Numbered from the stretch's first letter, positions 32,982-40,892 are shown. The stretch: 64,000 bases of DNA from Lentzea fradiae (GCF_900100955.1 NZ_FNCC01000016.1:124001-188000); one strand, 5' to 3'. Numbers and translations: made by a program. Notes: generated from the sequence alone by a model not told the origin.

Positions 32982-34160
32982 TCAACCCTTGATACAAACC
33001 ACCTGCTTGAGCTTCGCGACCACCTCGACGAGGTCGGACTGGTTCGCCATCACGGTGTCGATGTCCTTGTAGGCGCCCGGAATCTCGTCCACGACACCGG
33101 AGTCCTTGCGGCACTCCACCCCGCTCGTCTGGGCGGCCAGGTCGTCGGTCGTGAACGTCTTGCGGGCCTTGGTGCGCGACATCCTGCGGCCGGCGCCGTG
33201 CGACGCCGACTCGAACGAGTCGGGGTTCCCGAGCCCGCGCACGATGTACGAACCGGTGCCCATCGAGCCCGGGATGATGCCCAGCTCGCCACGACCGGCG
33301 CGGATCGCTCCCTTGCGCGTCACCAGCACGTCCTCACCGAAGTGGTTCTCCTCGGCGACGTAGTTGTGGTGCGCCGAGATCGGCTCCTCGAAGGCGACGT
33401 GCGGGAACTCGGCGCGCAGCACGTCGCACACCAGGCGCAGCATGACGGCGCGGTTGCGCCGCGCGTAGTCCTGCGCCCAGTACAGGTCGTGCCGGTACGC
33501 CGCCATCTCCGGCGTGCCCGAGAGGAACACGGCGAGGTCCGGGTCCGGCAGCTCGGCGTTGTGCGCGAGGGTGCGCGCCACCGCGATGTGGTGCTGCGCC
33601 AGCTCGTTGCCGATTCCCCGCGACCCCGAGTGCAGCATCACCCACACCCGCTGGTCGGTGTCGAGGCAGACCTCCAGGAAGTGGTTGCCGCCGCCGAGCG
33701 TGCCCATCTGGTGCATCGCCTTGTCCGCACGTGCCTTCACGGCCGGTGTCAGGTCGTCGAACCGCTTCCAGAACGTCGACCAGTCGGACGCGTCCCTGTC
33801 GGTGAACGCCGTCGCCTTGTGCTGGCCGAACCCGACGGGGACGGTGGCCTCCATGCGGGACCGCAGACCGCGCAACGTGTCCGGAAGGTCGCTCGCCGTG
33901 AGCGACGTGCGCACGGCGGTCATGCCGCAGCCGATGTCCACGCCGACGGCCGCGGGGGAGACGGCGTCGCGCAACGCGATCACCGAGCCCACCGTGGCGC
34001 CCTTGCCGTAGTGCACGTCCGGCATGACCGCGACGTGCTTGAAGGCCCAGGGCAGCGCGGAGATGTTCTGCAGCTGCCGCAGGGCGAACTCCTCGACCTC
34101 GTCCGGCCGAGTCCACATGCGGATGTCCACGTTCTTGCCGCGGACCAGGGTTGCTGCCAT
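32982..34160 (-). CDS. rtcB: RNA-splicing ligase RtcB
   Basis: A 392-residue GTP- and Mn2+-dependent RNA ligase that joins 2',3'-cyclic phosphate or 3'-phosphate ends to 5'-OH ends. GVDIGCGM carries metal ligands, GGGNHFLEV and MLHSGSRGIGN further ligands, PGSMGTGSYIVRG the guanylate-binding loop, and SHGAGRRMSR the histidine that takes GMP. The ATG at 34160 lies 7 nt behind TAACCT (34168-34173, minus), so it is leaderless, and its -10 overlaps the stop of the gene upstream. No RtcA cyclase, archease or RtcR is seen. Confidence 0.93.
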   Translation of the reverse strand: MAATLVRGKNVDIRMWTRPDEVEEFALRQLQNISALPWAFKHVAVMPDVHYGKGATVGSVIALRDAVSPAAVGVDIGCGMTAVRTSLTASDLPDTLRGLRSRMEATVPVGFGQHKATAFTDRDASDWSTFWKRFDDLTPAVKARADKAMHQMGTLGGGNHFLEVCLDTDQRVWVMLHSGSRGIGNELAQHHIAVARTLAHNAELPDPDLAVFLSGTPEMAAYRHDLYWAQDYARRNRAVMLRLVCDVLRAEFPHVAFEEPISAHHNYVAEENHFGEDVLVTRKGAIRAGRGELGIIPGSMGTGSYIVRGLGNPDSFESASHGAGRRMSRTKARKTFTTDDLAAQTSGVECRKDSGVVDEIPGAYKDIDTVMANQSDLVEVVAKLKQVVCIKG

Positions 34161-34170
34161 GCCCACGAGG

Positions 34171-34848
34171 TTAGGCGGCGTTTCGCTTGCTCCACAAAGC
34201 AGTTTCCGCCGAGGCGGACACGAACTCCCAGGTTCCCCTGCGCACCTTGGCCTTGCCCATGTCACCTCCGATGCCCGTGACGAACGCGCGCACGACCGGG
34301 AGGTCGTCGACATCGGCGATCAGGATCGCCTTGTCCTGCAACGTGATGCTGCCGCCGCCGAGCGTCTCGCGGGCCACCGCGTCGTTGAGCAGCCCTTGCC
34401 GGACCTGCTGCGCGGTGACGCCGGGGACCTCGACCTGGACGGCGTCGACCGCGGGGGAGCTCGCGGGCAGGAAGCGGAACGTCAGCACCGACTCCTGCCG
34501 GAAGCGCTTCGCGACCGTCCCGGCGGCGTGTCGCAGGCTCTGTTCGTTCAGCGTCACGTCGAACTTGCGGGAGCGCTCGAACGTCAGCTGCTGCCGGTCG
34601 CCCGACCAGAACACGCCGTCGAGCAGCGTCGACCCGGCGGTGGCGCCGCCGTTGGCCAGCACGATGCCGCGCACCTCGTGGTCGAACCGCACGAGCCGGT
34701 CGCGCAGCCGTGGGTCGTCCGGGTCGGTGATGGTCGCGGTGTTGTTCGTCGCGAAGATCTCCGGGAACGGCAGCGGCGACCCCGCCGCGGTGCCGGTGGA
34801 GATCCCGAACGCCAGTACGGACATGACTGCCACGAGAAGCTTTCGCAT
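34171..34848 (-). CDS. Secreted protein of unknown function
   Basis: A 225-residue protein with an N-terminal signal peptide (RKLLVAVMSVLAFGISTGTAAG, cleavage near residue 25). I do not recognise the mature part. It contains an acidic stretch TDPDDPRLRDRLVRFDHEV, a VRGIVLANGG segment and VDAVQVEVPGVTAQQVR, with no cysteine pair in the mature part. The ATG lies 7 nt behind TACGTT (34856-34861, minus), which implies a leaderless mRNA. It is divergent from the flavin monooxygenase. Its stop codon lies in the rtcB promoter. Confidence 0.65.
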   Translation of the reverse strand: MRKLLVAVMSVLAFGISTGTAAGSPLPFPEIFATNNTATITDPDDPRLRDRLVRFDHEVRGIVLANGGATAGSTLLDGVFWSGDRQQLTFERSRKFDVTLNEQSLRHAAGTVAKRFRQESVLTFRFLPASSPAVDAVQVEVPGVTAQQVRQGLLNDAVARETLGGGSITLQDKAILIADVDDLPVVRAFVTGIGGDMGKAKVRRGTWEFVSASAETALWSKRNAA

Positions 34849-34924
34849 GGCGCACAACGTATTGTCCCGGCGGGCCCGGGGACACCCCGTTCCACCCTGC
34901 GGGTGACCGGTTGCGAGGGCGGCG

Positions 34925-34953
34925 TTGACACGCCGATCAAACCTGAAAATACT
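34925..34953 (+). promoter_or_regulatory. Consensus housekeeping promoter with leaderless start
   Basis: TTGACA (34925-34930), 17 bp, AATACT (34948-34953). The ATG of the flavin monooxygenase begins 7 nt after the -10, at the expected transcription start. It is the best -35/-10 pair I found in the window. Confidence 0.75.
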
Positions 34954-34960
34954 TCAGCTC

Positions 34961-36280
34961 ATGGAACGCGTGTGTGTCATCGGGGCGGGGTCGTCCGGTA
35001 TCGCCGCATGTCAGGTGCTCAGCGCCCGCGGCATCGAGTACGACTGCCTGGAGCTGGGCTCCGAGGTCGGTGGCAACTGGCGCTACCAGAACGACAACGG
35101 CATGTCGTCGGCGTACCGCTCGCTCCACATCAACACCTCGCGGCAGATGATGGAGTTCAAGTCGTACCCGATGCCGTCGCACCTGCCGGTGTACCCGTCG
35201 CACTTCCAGATCGCCGAGTACTTCGACGACTTCGTGAAGCACTTCGGGTTCCGCGACCGCATCCGGTTCCGCACGGAGGTCGTGTCGGTCACCGCGGCGC
35301 CGGGCGGCTACACCGTCACGTCCAGGGACCGCGACAGCGGCGAGGAGACCTCGCGGGTCTACCGGTCGGTGATCGTCGCCAACGGCCACCACTGGTCGCC
35401 CCGGATGCCCGAACCGGCCTTCCCCGGCTCGTTCGACGGCGAGGAGATCCACGCGCACCACTACAAGACGCCCGAGCCATTCGCGGACAAGCGGGTCCTC
35501 GTCCTCGGCATCGGCAACTCGGCCTGCGACATCGCGGTCGAGACCTCGCGCGTCTCCAAGCGCACGTTCCTGGCGATGCGGCGTGGCGCGCACATCATGC
35601 CGAAGTACCTGTTCGGGATGCCGACCGACCACCTGACGACGTCACCGCTCGCCCGGTTCGCGCCGAAGTGGCTGCAGACGCTGTCGATGTCGATGATGCT
35701 GCGGCTGTCCCGCGGCAAGCTCTCCGACTACGGCCTGCCGGAGCCGTCGCACGGCGTCTTCTCCGCGCACCCGACGGTGTCCGACGACCTGCTGACCCGG
35801 CTCGGCCACGGCGACATCACGGTGAAGCCGAACGTGCGGGAGCTCGACGGGTCCGGTGTCGTGTTCGAGGACGGCAGCCGCGAGGACATCGACGTGATCT
35901 TCTACTGCACCGGGTACAAGTTCGACTTCCCGTTCCTGGACGGCGCGGAGTTCCCGGCCGTGTCGTCGGAGGACAACGAGGTGTCGCTGTACCGGCGGGT
36001 CGTGGACCCCGACCACCCCGGGCTGTACTTCGTCGGCCTCATCCAGCCGCTCGGCGCGATCATGCCGCTGGCGGAGGCCCAGGCCGAGTGGATCGCCGAC
36101 CTGGAGTCGGGCCGGGCGGCGCTGCCGCCGGTGCCGGAGATGAAGGCCGAGATCACCTCCTACCGGGAGGGGCTGCGGCGCCGGTACATCGCCTCGAAGC
36201 GGCACACGGTCGAGGTCGACTTCCTCCACTACCAGCGCGAGCTGAAGGCCGAGCGGAAGGCGGGCGCCGCCCGCGTCTGA
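34961..36280 (+). CDS. Flavin-containing monooxygenase family protein
   Basis: A 439-residue FAD- and NADPH-dependent oxygenase. FAD binds at VCVIGAGSSG (residues 4-13), NADPH at VLVLGIGNSACDIAVE near residue 180. Between them lies the flavin monooxygenase fingerprint SFDGEEIHAHHYKTP, and IFYCTGYKFDFPFL near the end is typical. It would oxygenate a soft nucleophile (N or S) or act as a Baeyer-Villiger enzyme; the substrate is not predictable. The mRNA is probably leaderless behind a consensus promoter. Confidence 0.87.
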   Translation: MERVCVIGAGSSGIAACQVLSARGIEYDCLELGSEVGGNWRYQNDNGMSSAYRSLHINTSRQMMEFKSYPMPSHLPVYPSHFQIAEYFDDFVKHFGFRDRIRFRTEVVSVTAAPGGYTVTSRDRDSGEETSRVYRSVIVANGHHWSPRMPEPAFPGSFDGEEIHAHHYKTPEPFADKRVLVLGIGNSACDIAVETSRVSKRTFLAMRRGAHIMPKYLFGMPTDHLTTSPLARFAPKWLQTLSMSMMLRLSRGKLSDYGLPEPSHGVFSAHPTVSDDLLTRLGHGDITVKPNVRELDGSGVVFEDGSREDIDVIFYCTGYKFDFPFLDGAEFPAVSSEDNEVSLYRRVVDPDHPGLYFVGLIQPLGAIMPLAEAQAEWIADLESGRAALPPVPEMKAEITSYREGLRRRYIASKRHTVEVDFLHYQRELKAERKAGAARV

Positions 36281-36326
36281 CCGCGCCGCAGGCGTGAGCC
36301 CGGCCGCGGATGGGTACGGTCGGGGT

Positions 36327-36890
36327 GTGTCGTCGAGTGCTCAGGTGATCGTTCTCAACGGCGGGTCGAGCTCGGGCAAGTCGGGGATCGCGAGATGCCT
36401 GCAGGCGGTCCTGCCGGAGGCGTGGCTCGCGATCGGCGTCGACACGCTGATCGACGTGATGCCCGCCCGGCTTCAGCTCGGGTCGGAGGGCATCGGGTTC
36501 GCCGACGACGGCGACGTCACCACCGGGGCCGAGTTCCGGCTGCTCGAGGACGCGTGGATGGCCGGGGTCGCCGCGATGGTGCGCGCCGGGGCACGGGTCG
36601 TCGTGGACGACGTGTTCCTCGGCGGGGCCGAGTCGCGGGAGCGGTGGGAGAAGGCACTCGACGGGCTCGCCGTCGTGTGGGTCGGGGTGCGGTGTGATGC
36701 CACCGTCGCCGCGGGCCGCGAGCTCGCGCGCGGGGACAGGGTCGTCGGGATGGCCGCGGTGCAGGCCGACCTGGTGCACCGCGGGATGACCTACGACGTC
36801 GAGGTCGACACGGCGACGGCCGAGGCGGCGGAGTGCGCGGAGATCATCGCGGAGTGGGTCCGGCGGGCGCCTCGCCAGACCTCTCACTGA
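36327..36890 (+). CDS. Chloramphenicol phosphotransferase-like kinase
   Basis: A 187-residue P-loop kinase resembling the CPT family. The P-loop VLNGGSSSGKSGIA lies at about residues 9-22. WLAIGVDTLIDVMP and VVVDDVFLGG are found at the positions of the substrate and Mg2+ sites. Whether it confers chloramphenicol resistance or phosphorylates another small molecule is unknown. The GTG at 36327 lies 6 nt behind TACGGT (36315-36320), a leaderless start; the frame is open 33 nt further upstream. It ends 7 nt from the convergent hexacysteine peptide gene. Confidence 0.78.
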   Translation: MSSSAQVIVLNGGSSSGKSGIARCLQAVLPEAWLAIGVDTLIDVMPARLQLGSEGIGFADDGDVTTGAEFRLLEDAWMAGVAAMVRAGARVVVDDVFLGGAESRERWEKALDGLAVVWVGVRCDATVAAGRELARGDRVVGMAAVQADLVHRGMTYDVEVDTATAEAAECAEIIAEWVRRAPRQTSH

Positions 36891-36897
36891 CCGGGCG

Positions 36898-36942
36898 TCA
36901 GCAGCACTCGCAACAGGTGCAGCACTCGTCCACGGCTCTCAC
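36898..36942 (-). CDS. 14-residue hexacysteine micropeptide MRAVDECCTCCECC
   Basis: The GTG at 36942 overlaps the MerR stop codon as GTGA (36939-36942). GGAGGGGAGG at the end of the merR coding sequence serves as a ribosome site. The 14 residues end in CCTCCECC: six cysteines in eight positions, with two acidic residues and no other metal ligand. Position, overlap and composition suggest a co-translated thiolate metal-binding peptide controlled by the MerR protein. Translation is inferred, not shown. A random short frame is the alternative, but so dense a cysteine cluster directly after a cysteine-bearing metal regulator is hard to dismiss. Confidence 0.5.
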   Translation of the reverse strand: MRAVDECCTCCECC

Positions 36943-37304
36943 CTCCCCTCCGGTGGGCACCACGGCGCACACGAGCCGACCATGTCCGCCAGGTCCGTGC
37001 GGAGCCGCGCGAGCCGCGCCATATCGGCGTCGATCTCGGCCATGTGCCGCCGCAGCAGCTCGTCGGCCGGTTCGCACGGGCACTCACCCGTGTCGCGGAC
37101 GGCGAGCAGCGACGAGATCTCCCGCAACGTCAGCCCCAGACGCTGGCAGTCGCGGATGAACCGGATGCGGTCCGCGGCCGACGACGGGTACTGCCGGTAG
37201 CCGGAGGGCGTGCGAGGCGGAGGTGCCAGCAGACCCGCGCGCTCGTAGTAGCGCACGGTGTCCGGTGGCACCCCGGCCTCCCGGGCGAGCTCGGCGACTC
37301 TCAT
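36939..37304 (-). CDS. MerR-family metal-responsive regulator
   Basis: A 121-residue activator. The helix-turn-helix and wing lie at residues 1-70 (RVAELAREAGVPPDTVRYYERAGLL, SGYRQYP, RLGLTLREISSLL), a dimerisation helix at about 80-108, and cysteines flank it: ECPC (75, 77) and CAPWC (112, 116). These match the places where MerR, ZntR and CueR bind thiophilic metals, although the exact spacing fits none of them clearly. The ATG lies 6 nt behind its -10 (leaderless). The promoter has the MerR layout with a 20-bp spacer. A cysteine-rich micropeptide is coupled downstream. Confidence 0.87.
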   Translation of the reverse strand: MRVAELAREAGVPPDTVRYYERAGLLAPPPRTPSGYRQYPSSAADRIRFIRDCQRLGLTLREISSLLAVRDTGECPCEPADELLRRHMAEIDADMARLARLRTDLADMVGSCAPWCPPEGR

Positions 37305-37310
37305 GCACCC

Positions 37311-37342
37311 ACGCTAAACCTGTGAGTGCACTCCAAGGTCAA
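37311..37342 (-). promoter_or_regulatory. MerR-type promoter with 20-bp spacer and operator
   Basis: On the minus strand TTGACC (37342-37337) and TAGCGT (37316-37311) are 20 bp apart, the overlong spacing typical of MerR-activated promoters. The spacer is filled by a dyad (37319-37338) built as CCT-N2-GAGTGCACTC-N2-AGG when read on either strand. The merR gene therefore probably activates itself. Confidence 0.75.
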
Positions 37343-37346
37343 GCCG

Positions 37347-38852
37347 TCAGTGCACGCCGAGCACGCCGTCGACCCGGCGGGGGATCCCGAGCGGGTTCGC
37401 GTCCCGCAGCTCCGGGGGCAGCAGCGCGTCCGGCCACGACTGGTACGTCACCGGGGCGACCCAGCGGCGGATCGACGTGGCGCCCACCGACGTGTGCAGC
37501 GGGTTCGTCGTCGCGGGCCACGGGCCGCCGTGGTGCTGGCCCCACGCCACCGCGACACCGGTCGGCCAGGCGTTGAAGATCAACCGGCCCGCGACGCGCT
37601 GGAGGATCTCCGCGATCGCACCGGCCTCCGCGTGGTCGGACTCGGCGGCGTGCACCGTGCCCGTCAACGAACCCGGCAGCTTCGCCAGCGCGGAGTGCAG
37701 CTCCGCGGGCGACGAGTACGTCACGACCAGCGCCGCCGGGCCGAAATGCTCCTCGGTCAGCTTCCCGACGTTCTCCTCGAACACCGCCACCGGGACGCTG
37801 AACAGCCGCGGCGCCACGGCCCACGCCTGGTCGGGACGCTCACCCGTGGACACGGCGGACACCAGGTCCGACGCCGCCAACGCGTCCGTGGAAGCCGTGT
37901 ACGAGTCGCACATCCGCTCGGTCAGCATCGCGCCGCCCGAGGTCGCCGCGACCGCCTCGCCCAGCGCGGGCACCAGGTCCTCCGGCGCGAACACCAGACC
38001 GGGGTTCGTGCAGAACTGCCCGACGCCCATCGTCAGCGACGCCGCGAACCCGGCGGCGATGTCCTCTCCCGCCGCCGCGCCGGGCAGGATCACCGTCGGG
38101 TTGACGCTGCCCAGCTCACCGTAGAACGGGATGGGGTCCGGTCGTCCCTGCGCGAGGTCGAACAGCGCACGACCGCCCGCCGTCGAACCGGTGAAGCCGA
38201 CCGCGCGGACGGCGGGGTGCTGCACCAGCGCCACACCGGCCTGGGTGCCGTAGACGATGCCGAACACACCTTCGGGCGCACCTGCCTCGCGCAACGCGTC
38301 CGTGACGATCCGCGCCGTCTCGCGCGAGGTGGCCGGGTGTGCCGAATGTGCCTTCACCACAACGGAACACCCGGACGCCAGCGCGGACGCGGTGTCGCCG
38401 CCGGCCACCGAGAACGCGAACGGGAAGTTCGACGCCGAGAACACCGCGACCGTCCCGAGTGGACGGAGCACGCGCCGCAGCACCGGCCGCGGCGGGATGA
38501 TGTCCGGGTCCGCCGAGTCCAAAGTGGCCTCGACGTAGCTGCCCTCGCGCAACACCTCCGCGAACAGCCGCAGCTGGTTCGTCGTGCGCTTCAGCTCCGT
38601 CGTCAGTCGCGGCGCGCCCAGCGCCGTCTCGCCGTCGGCCGTCGAGACCAACAGCTCCGACTCGGCGTCCAGCGCGTCCGCGACCTTCTCCAGCACCACG
38701 GCCCTGTCCGCCGCCGCGACCGCCGACCAGGCGGGGAACGCGACAGCCGCCGCCGAGGCGATGCGGTCCACCTCCGTGCCCGGGCTCTCGGCGACCGGGT
38801 CGCCGATCGGCTCCCCGGTCCTCGGGTCGTACCCCTGCACGAGGTCGCTCAT
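37347..38852 (-). CDS. Alpha-ketoglutaric semialdehyde dehydrogenase (aldehyde dehydrogenase family)
   Basis: A 501-residue NAD(P)-dependent aldehyde dehydrogenase. FSASNFPFAFSVAGGDTASALA and KAHSAHPATS form the coenzyme site, FTGSTAGGRAL the glycine-rich loop, ELGSVNPTVI the catalytic Glu and GQFCTNPG the catalytic Cys. FPFAFS and SAHP are characteristic of the 2,5-dioxovalerate branch. It would oxidise 2-oxoglutarate semialdehyde to 2-oxoglutarate, the last step of the uronate pathway next to it. AAGGAGG lies 7 nt before the ATG, which overlaps the udh stop as ATGA. Confidence 0.88.
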   Translation of the reverse strand: MSDLVQGYDPRTGEPIGDPVAESPGTEVDRIASAAAVAFPAWSAVAAADRAVVLEKVADALDAESELLVSTADGETALGAPRLTTELKRTTNQLRLFAEVLREGSYVEATLDSADPDIIPPRPVLRRVLRPLGTVAVFSASNFPFAFSVAGGDTASALASGCSVVVKAHSAHPATSRETARIVTDALREAGAPEGVFGIVYGTQAGVALVQHPAVRAVGFTGSTAGGRALFDLAQGRPDPIPFYGELGSVNPTVILPGAAAGEDIAAGFAASLTMGVGQFCTNPGLVFAPEDLVPALGEAVAATSGGAMLTERMCDSYTASTDALAASDLVSAVSTGERPDQAWAVAPRLFSVPVAVFEENVGKLTEEHFGPAALVVTYSSPAELHSALAKLPGSLTGTVHAAESDHAEAGAIAEILQRVAGRLIFNAWPTGVAVAWGQHHGGPWPATTNPLHTSVGATSIRRWVAPVTYQSWPDALLPPELRDANPLGIPRRVDGVLGVH

Positions 38853-39673
38853 CGTCCCGCCTCCTTGGCCGCCGTGTCGAAGTCGGGGCCGCACCAGGCG
38901 CCGCCCACGTACTTCGCAGCGTACGACGAGGGGTCGAGCTCGCCGTCCCGCGCCAGCACCTCCGGCGCGTACGTCTCGGAGTCGTCCTGCGGCTCGTACC
39001 CCAGCGCGCGGGCCTCGTCGAGAGAGAACCAGCCGCGCTTGTTGGCGGACACACCCCACACGACCCGGAAACCCGGTGACGGAACGGAAAGACACGCCTC
39101 GCACAGGCGCGCGCAGTCGTCCGGCGACAGCCACGACGCGAGCATCCGCACGTCAAGCGGCTTTTCGAAGCACGAACCGATGCGCAGCGCGATCACGTCC
39201 ATGCCGTACCGGTCGGCGTAGAGCGACCCGAGCGCCTCCTTCGCCACCTTGGACACGCCGTAGTAGGTGTCCGGACGTGGGAAGAGGTAGTCGCCGGCGG
39301 TGCCGTTGGCGCGTTCGACGTAGCCCACGGCATGGTTGGAACTGGCGAGGACGACGCGCCGCACACCGGACCGCCGTGCGGCTTCCAGCACCGTGTGCGT
39401 GCCGTCGATGTTGACGTGCAGGATCTTGTCCCACGACTCTTCGAGGCTGTAACCACCGAGGTGGATCACCGCGTCGACGTCCCGCGTCGCGGCCTCCATC
39501 GTGGCCATGTCGGTCAGCGTGGCCTGGACGATCTCGACGTTCTCCCCCTCGGCGGCCGCGGGGAGCTCCGCGATGTCGAGCAGCCGCAGGACACGGCCTT
39601 CCGCGGCGAGCCGGGAACGCAGGAACGTTCCCACCCTGCCGGCGGCGCCGGTGATCAGGATGCGTGCGGTCAC
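38849..39673 (-). CDS. udh: Uronate dehydrogenase
   Basis: A 274-residue short-chain dehydrogenase. ILITGAAGRVG binds NAD+, VIHLGGYSLEESWDKIL and VVLASSNHAVGYVE contain the active Ser, and TYYGVSKVAKEALG the Tyr-Lys pair; RIGSCFEKP and VVWGVSANKRGW are diagnostic for uronate dehydrogenases. It oxidises galacturonate or glucuronate to the aldarolactone, the first step of the pathway completed by genes on both sides. The GTG start has a weak GAGGGG upstream. It is coupled to the aldehyde dehydrogenase and lies 31 nt downstream of iclR. Confidence 0.87.
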   Translation of the reverse strand: MTARILITGAAGRVGTFLRSRLAAEGRVLRLLDIAELPAAAEGENVEIVQATLTDMATMEAATRDVDAVIHLGGYSLEESWDKILHVNIDGTHTVLEAARRSGVRRVVLASSNHAVGYVERANGTAGDYLFPRPDTYYGVSKVAKEALGSLYADRYGMDVIALRIGSCFEKPLDVRMLASWLSPDDCARLCEACLSVPSPGFRVVWGVSANKRGWFSLDEARALGYEPQDDSETYAPEVLARDGELDPSSYAAKYVGGAWCGPDFDTAAKEAGR

Positions 39674-39704
39674 AATGGTGGACCCCTCCGTCGTCGTCGG
39701 ATGT

Positions 39705-40493
39705 TCAGCGGCCGAACTGGCGGAGCAGCTCGGTGATGGTCCTCGCGGCGTCCAGCAGGGCGGCGACGACCTGCCGCTCGTGGTCGGGATCGAGCCTGCC
39801 GAGCGGGACCGAGCAGCTCATCGCGTCGAGCACGGGGTTGCGGTACGGCAGCGCCACCGCGAAGCAGCCGAGGCCCGGCGTGTTCTCCTCGCGTTCGTGG
39901 GCGTAGCCGGCGTTGCGGAACCCGGCCAGCTGCTCGTGCAGCGCAGCCCGGTCCGTCACGGTGTTCTGCGTGAGCGGCGCCAGCTCGGCGGGGAGGATCT
40001 GGTCGATCTCCTCCGGCGTGCGCGTCGAGAGCACGGCCTTGCCCAGCGACGTCGAGTGCGCGGGCAGCCGGCGGCCGACGCGGGAGACGACGCGCAGGTG
40101 GTGCTCGGACTCGCGGCTGGCCAGGTAGACGACGTCCGCGCCGTCCAGCCTGGCGAGGTGCACCGTCTCGTTGACCTGCTGGCGGACCTGCTCCATCACG
40201 CGGATCGCCGCCCGCACCACCGGGTCGTGGTCGAGGTAGGACGTGCCGACGAGCAGGGCGCGCACGCCGATGCCGTACGTGCCCCGGTCCGAGTCGACCT
40301 CGACCCAGCCGCGCGCCACCAGCGTCTGCAGCAGCATGTAGAGGCTGGACTTGGGGTAGCTGAGCTCGCGGTGCAGCTCCGTCAGCGTCAGCCTGCGATC
40401 GGACGCGGACAACACCTCCAGCAGCTCCACCGTCCGGTCGGCGGACTTCACCGCACCCGGACGAGCCGTGCCCTTGTCGATCGGCGACGCCAC
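39705..40493 (-). CDS. IclR-family transcriptional regulator
   Basis: A 262-residue regulator. The winged helix is at residues 15-75 (KSADRTVELLEVLSASDRRLTLTEL, YPKSSLYMLLQTLVARGWV), the effector domain follows with NETVHLARLDGADVVYLA, AHSTSLGKAVLS and TPGLGCFAVALPY. IclR proteins usually bind a pathway metabolite, here presumably a uronate, aldarate or keto-deoxy-aldarate. GTG 40493 follows GAGGAGG with a short 4-nt gap; an upstream GTG at 40523 would add ten residues. It heads the udh-aldehyde dehydrogenase operon and faces the kdgD operon across a shared promoter region. Confidence 0.88.
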   Translation of the reverse strand: MASPIDKGTARPGAVKSADRTVELLEVLSASDRRLTLTELHRELSYPKSSLYMLLQTLVARGWVEVDSDRGTYGIGVRALLVGTSYLDHDPVVRAAIRVMEQVRQQVNETVHLARLDGADVVYLASRESEHHLRVVSRVGRRLPAHSTSLGKAVLSTRTPEEIDQILPAELAPLTQNTVTDRAALHEQLAGFRNAGYAHEREENTPGLGCFAVALPYRNPVLDAMSCSVPLGRLDPDHERQVVAALLDAARTITELLRQFGR

Positions 40494-40547
40494 CTGGCCT
40501 CCTCGGGAACCGTGCCGCGACACGGCCTTGACACGTTGCTGTGCCGA

Positions 40548-40597
40548 TTCTTACAGTCCTGCAACAGGTTCACAAGTACGACTGTGGTTCATATACC
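40548..40597. promoter_or_regulatory. Back-to-back promoters of the uronate operons
   Basis: Plus strand: TTCACA (40569-40574), 17 bp, TATACC (40592-40597). Minus strand: TTGTGA (40575-40570), 16 bp, TAAGAA (40553-40548). The two -35 boxes occupy the same bases, so the polymerases would compete. Direct repeats GGTTCA (40567-40572 and 40586-40591), 19 bp apart, overlie the plus promoter and are candidate IclR contacts. Confidence 0.5.
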
Positions 40598-40704
40598 TGA
40601 ATAAGCAGGGCCACCACGACTCTCACTGGGTGACAGCGGTGCGGCCACCCGGCCACCAAGACGTGGGCTCGACGGCTAGTGGCGGCGGTGCCGTCGACAC
40701 CCAC

Positions 40705-40739
40705 CCCGTGAGGCGGCGCCGCCGGCGTCGCCTCACGGG
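40705..40739 (+). other. Long hairpin in the kdgD leader
   Basis: CCCGTGAGGCG (40705-40715) pairs with CGCCTCACGGG (40729-40739), and the bases between continue to pair (one G-T) down to a 3-nt loop, giving about 16 bp. It lies between the promoter and kdgD, over the start of the permease remnant. It may attenuate the operon or be a leftover intergenic terminator. Confidence 0.6.
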
Positions 40740-40882
40740 AACCCCTCCGGTCCGGCGACACGGTCGGGACGGGCATCGTGCCGGCCGGTGCGTTGCCGGC
40801 GCTGGTGCCGAGCCTCGTCGTGCACCTGTCGCTGCAGAAGTCCTTTCTGCGTGGGATCACCACCGGAGCGATCAAGGGATGA
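40712..40882 (+). pseudogene. C-terminal remnant of a carbohydrate ABC permease (MalG type)
   Basis: The frame open from 40712 to the TGA at 40880-40882 ends VVHLSLQKSFLRGITTGAIKG, preceded by GTGIVPAGALPALVPSL. This is the hallmark end of MalG-like sugar permeases, whose last helix is followed by LQ..F..G...GA.KG. No start codon with a ribosome site, no EAA loop and no upstream helices remain, and a stop lies just before 40712. kdgD follows after 10 nt, as it would in an intact transporter-catabolism operon. I read it as the scar of a deletion that removed the uptake system. Confidence 0.6.
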
Positions 40883-40892
40883 GTGTGTAGGT

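Noticed and set aside
40788..40892. Possible N-terminal extension of kdgD or a small separate gene
   Set aside because: The extension frame is cysteine- and arginine-rich with no family match. The neighbouring frame shows a permease tail instead, and the enzyme family begins at RLDGVLFFPV.
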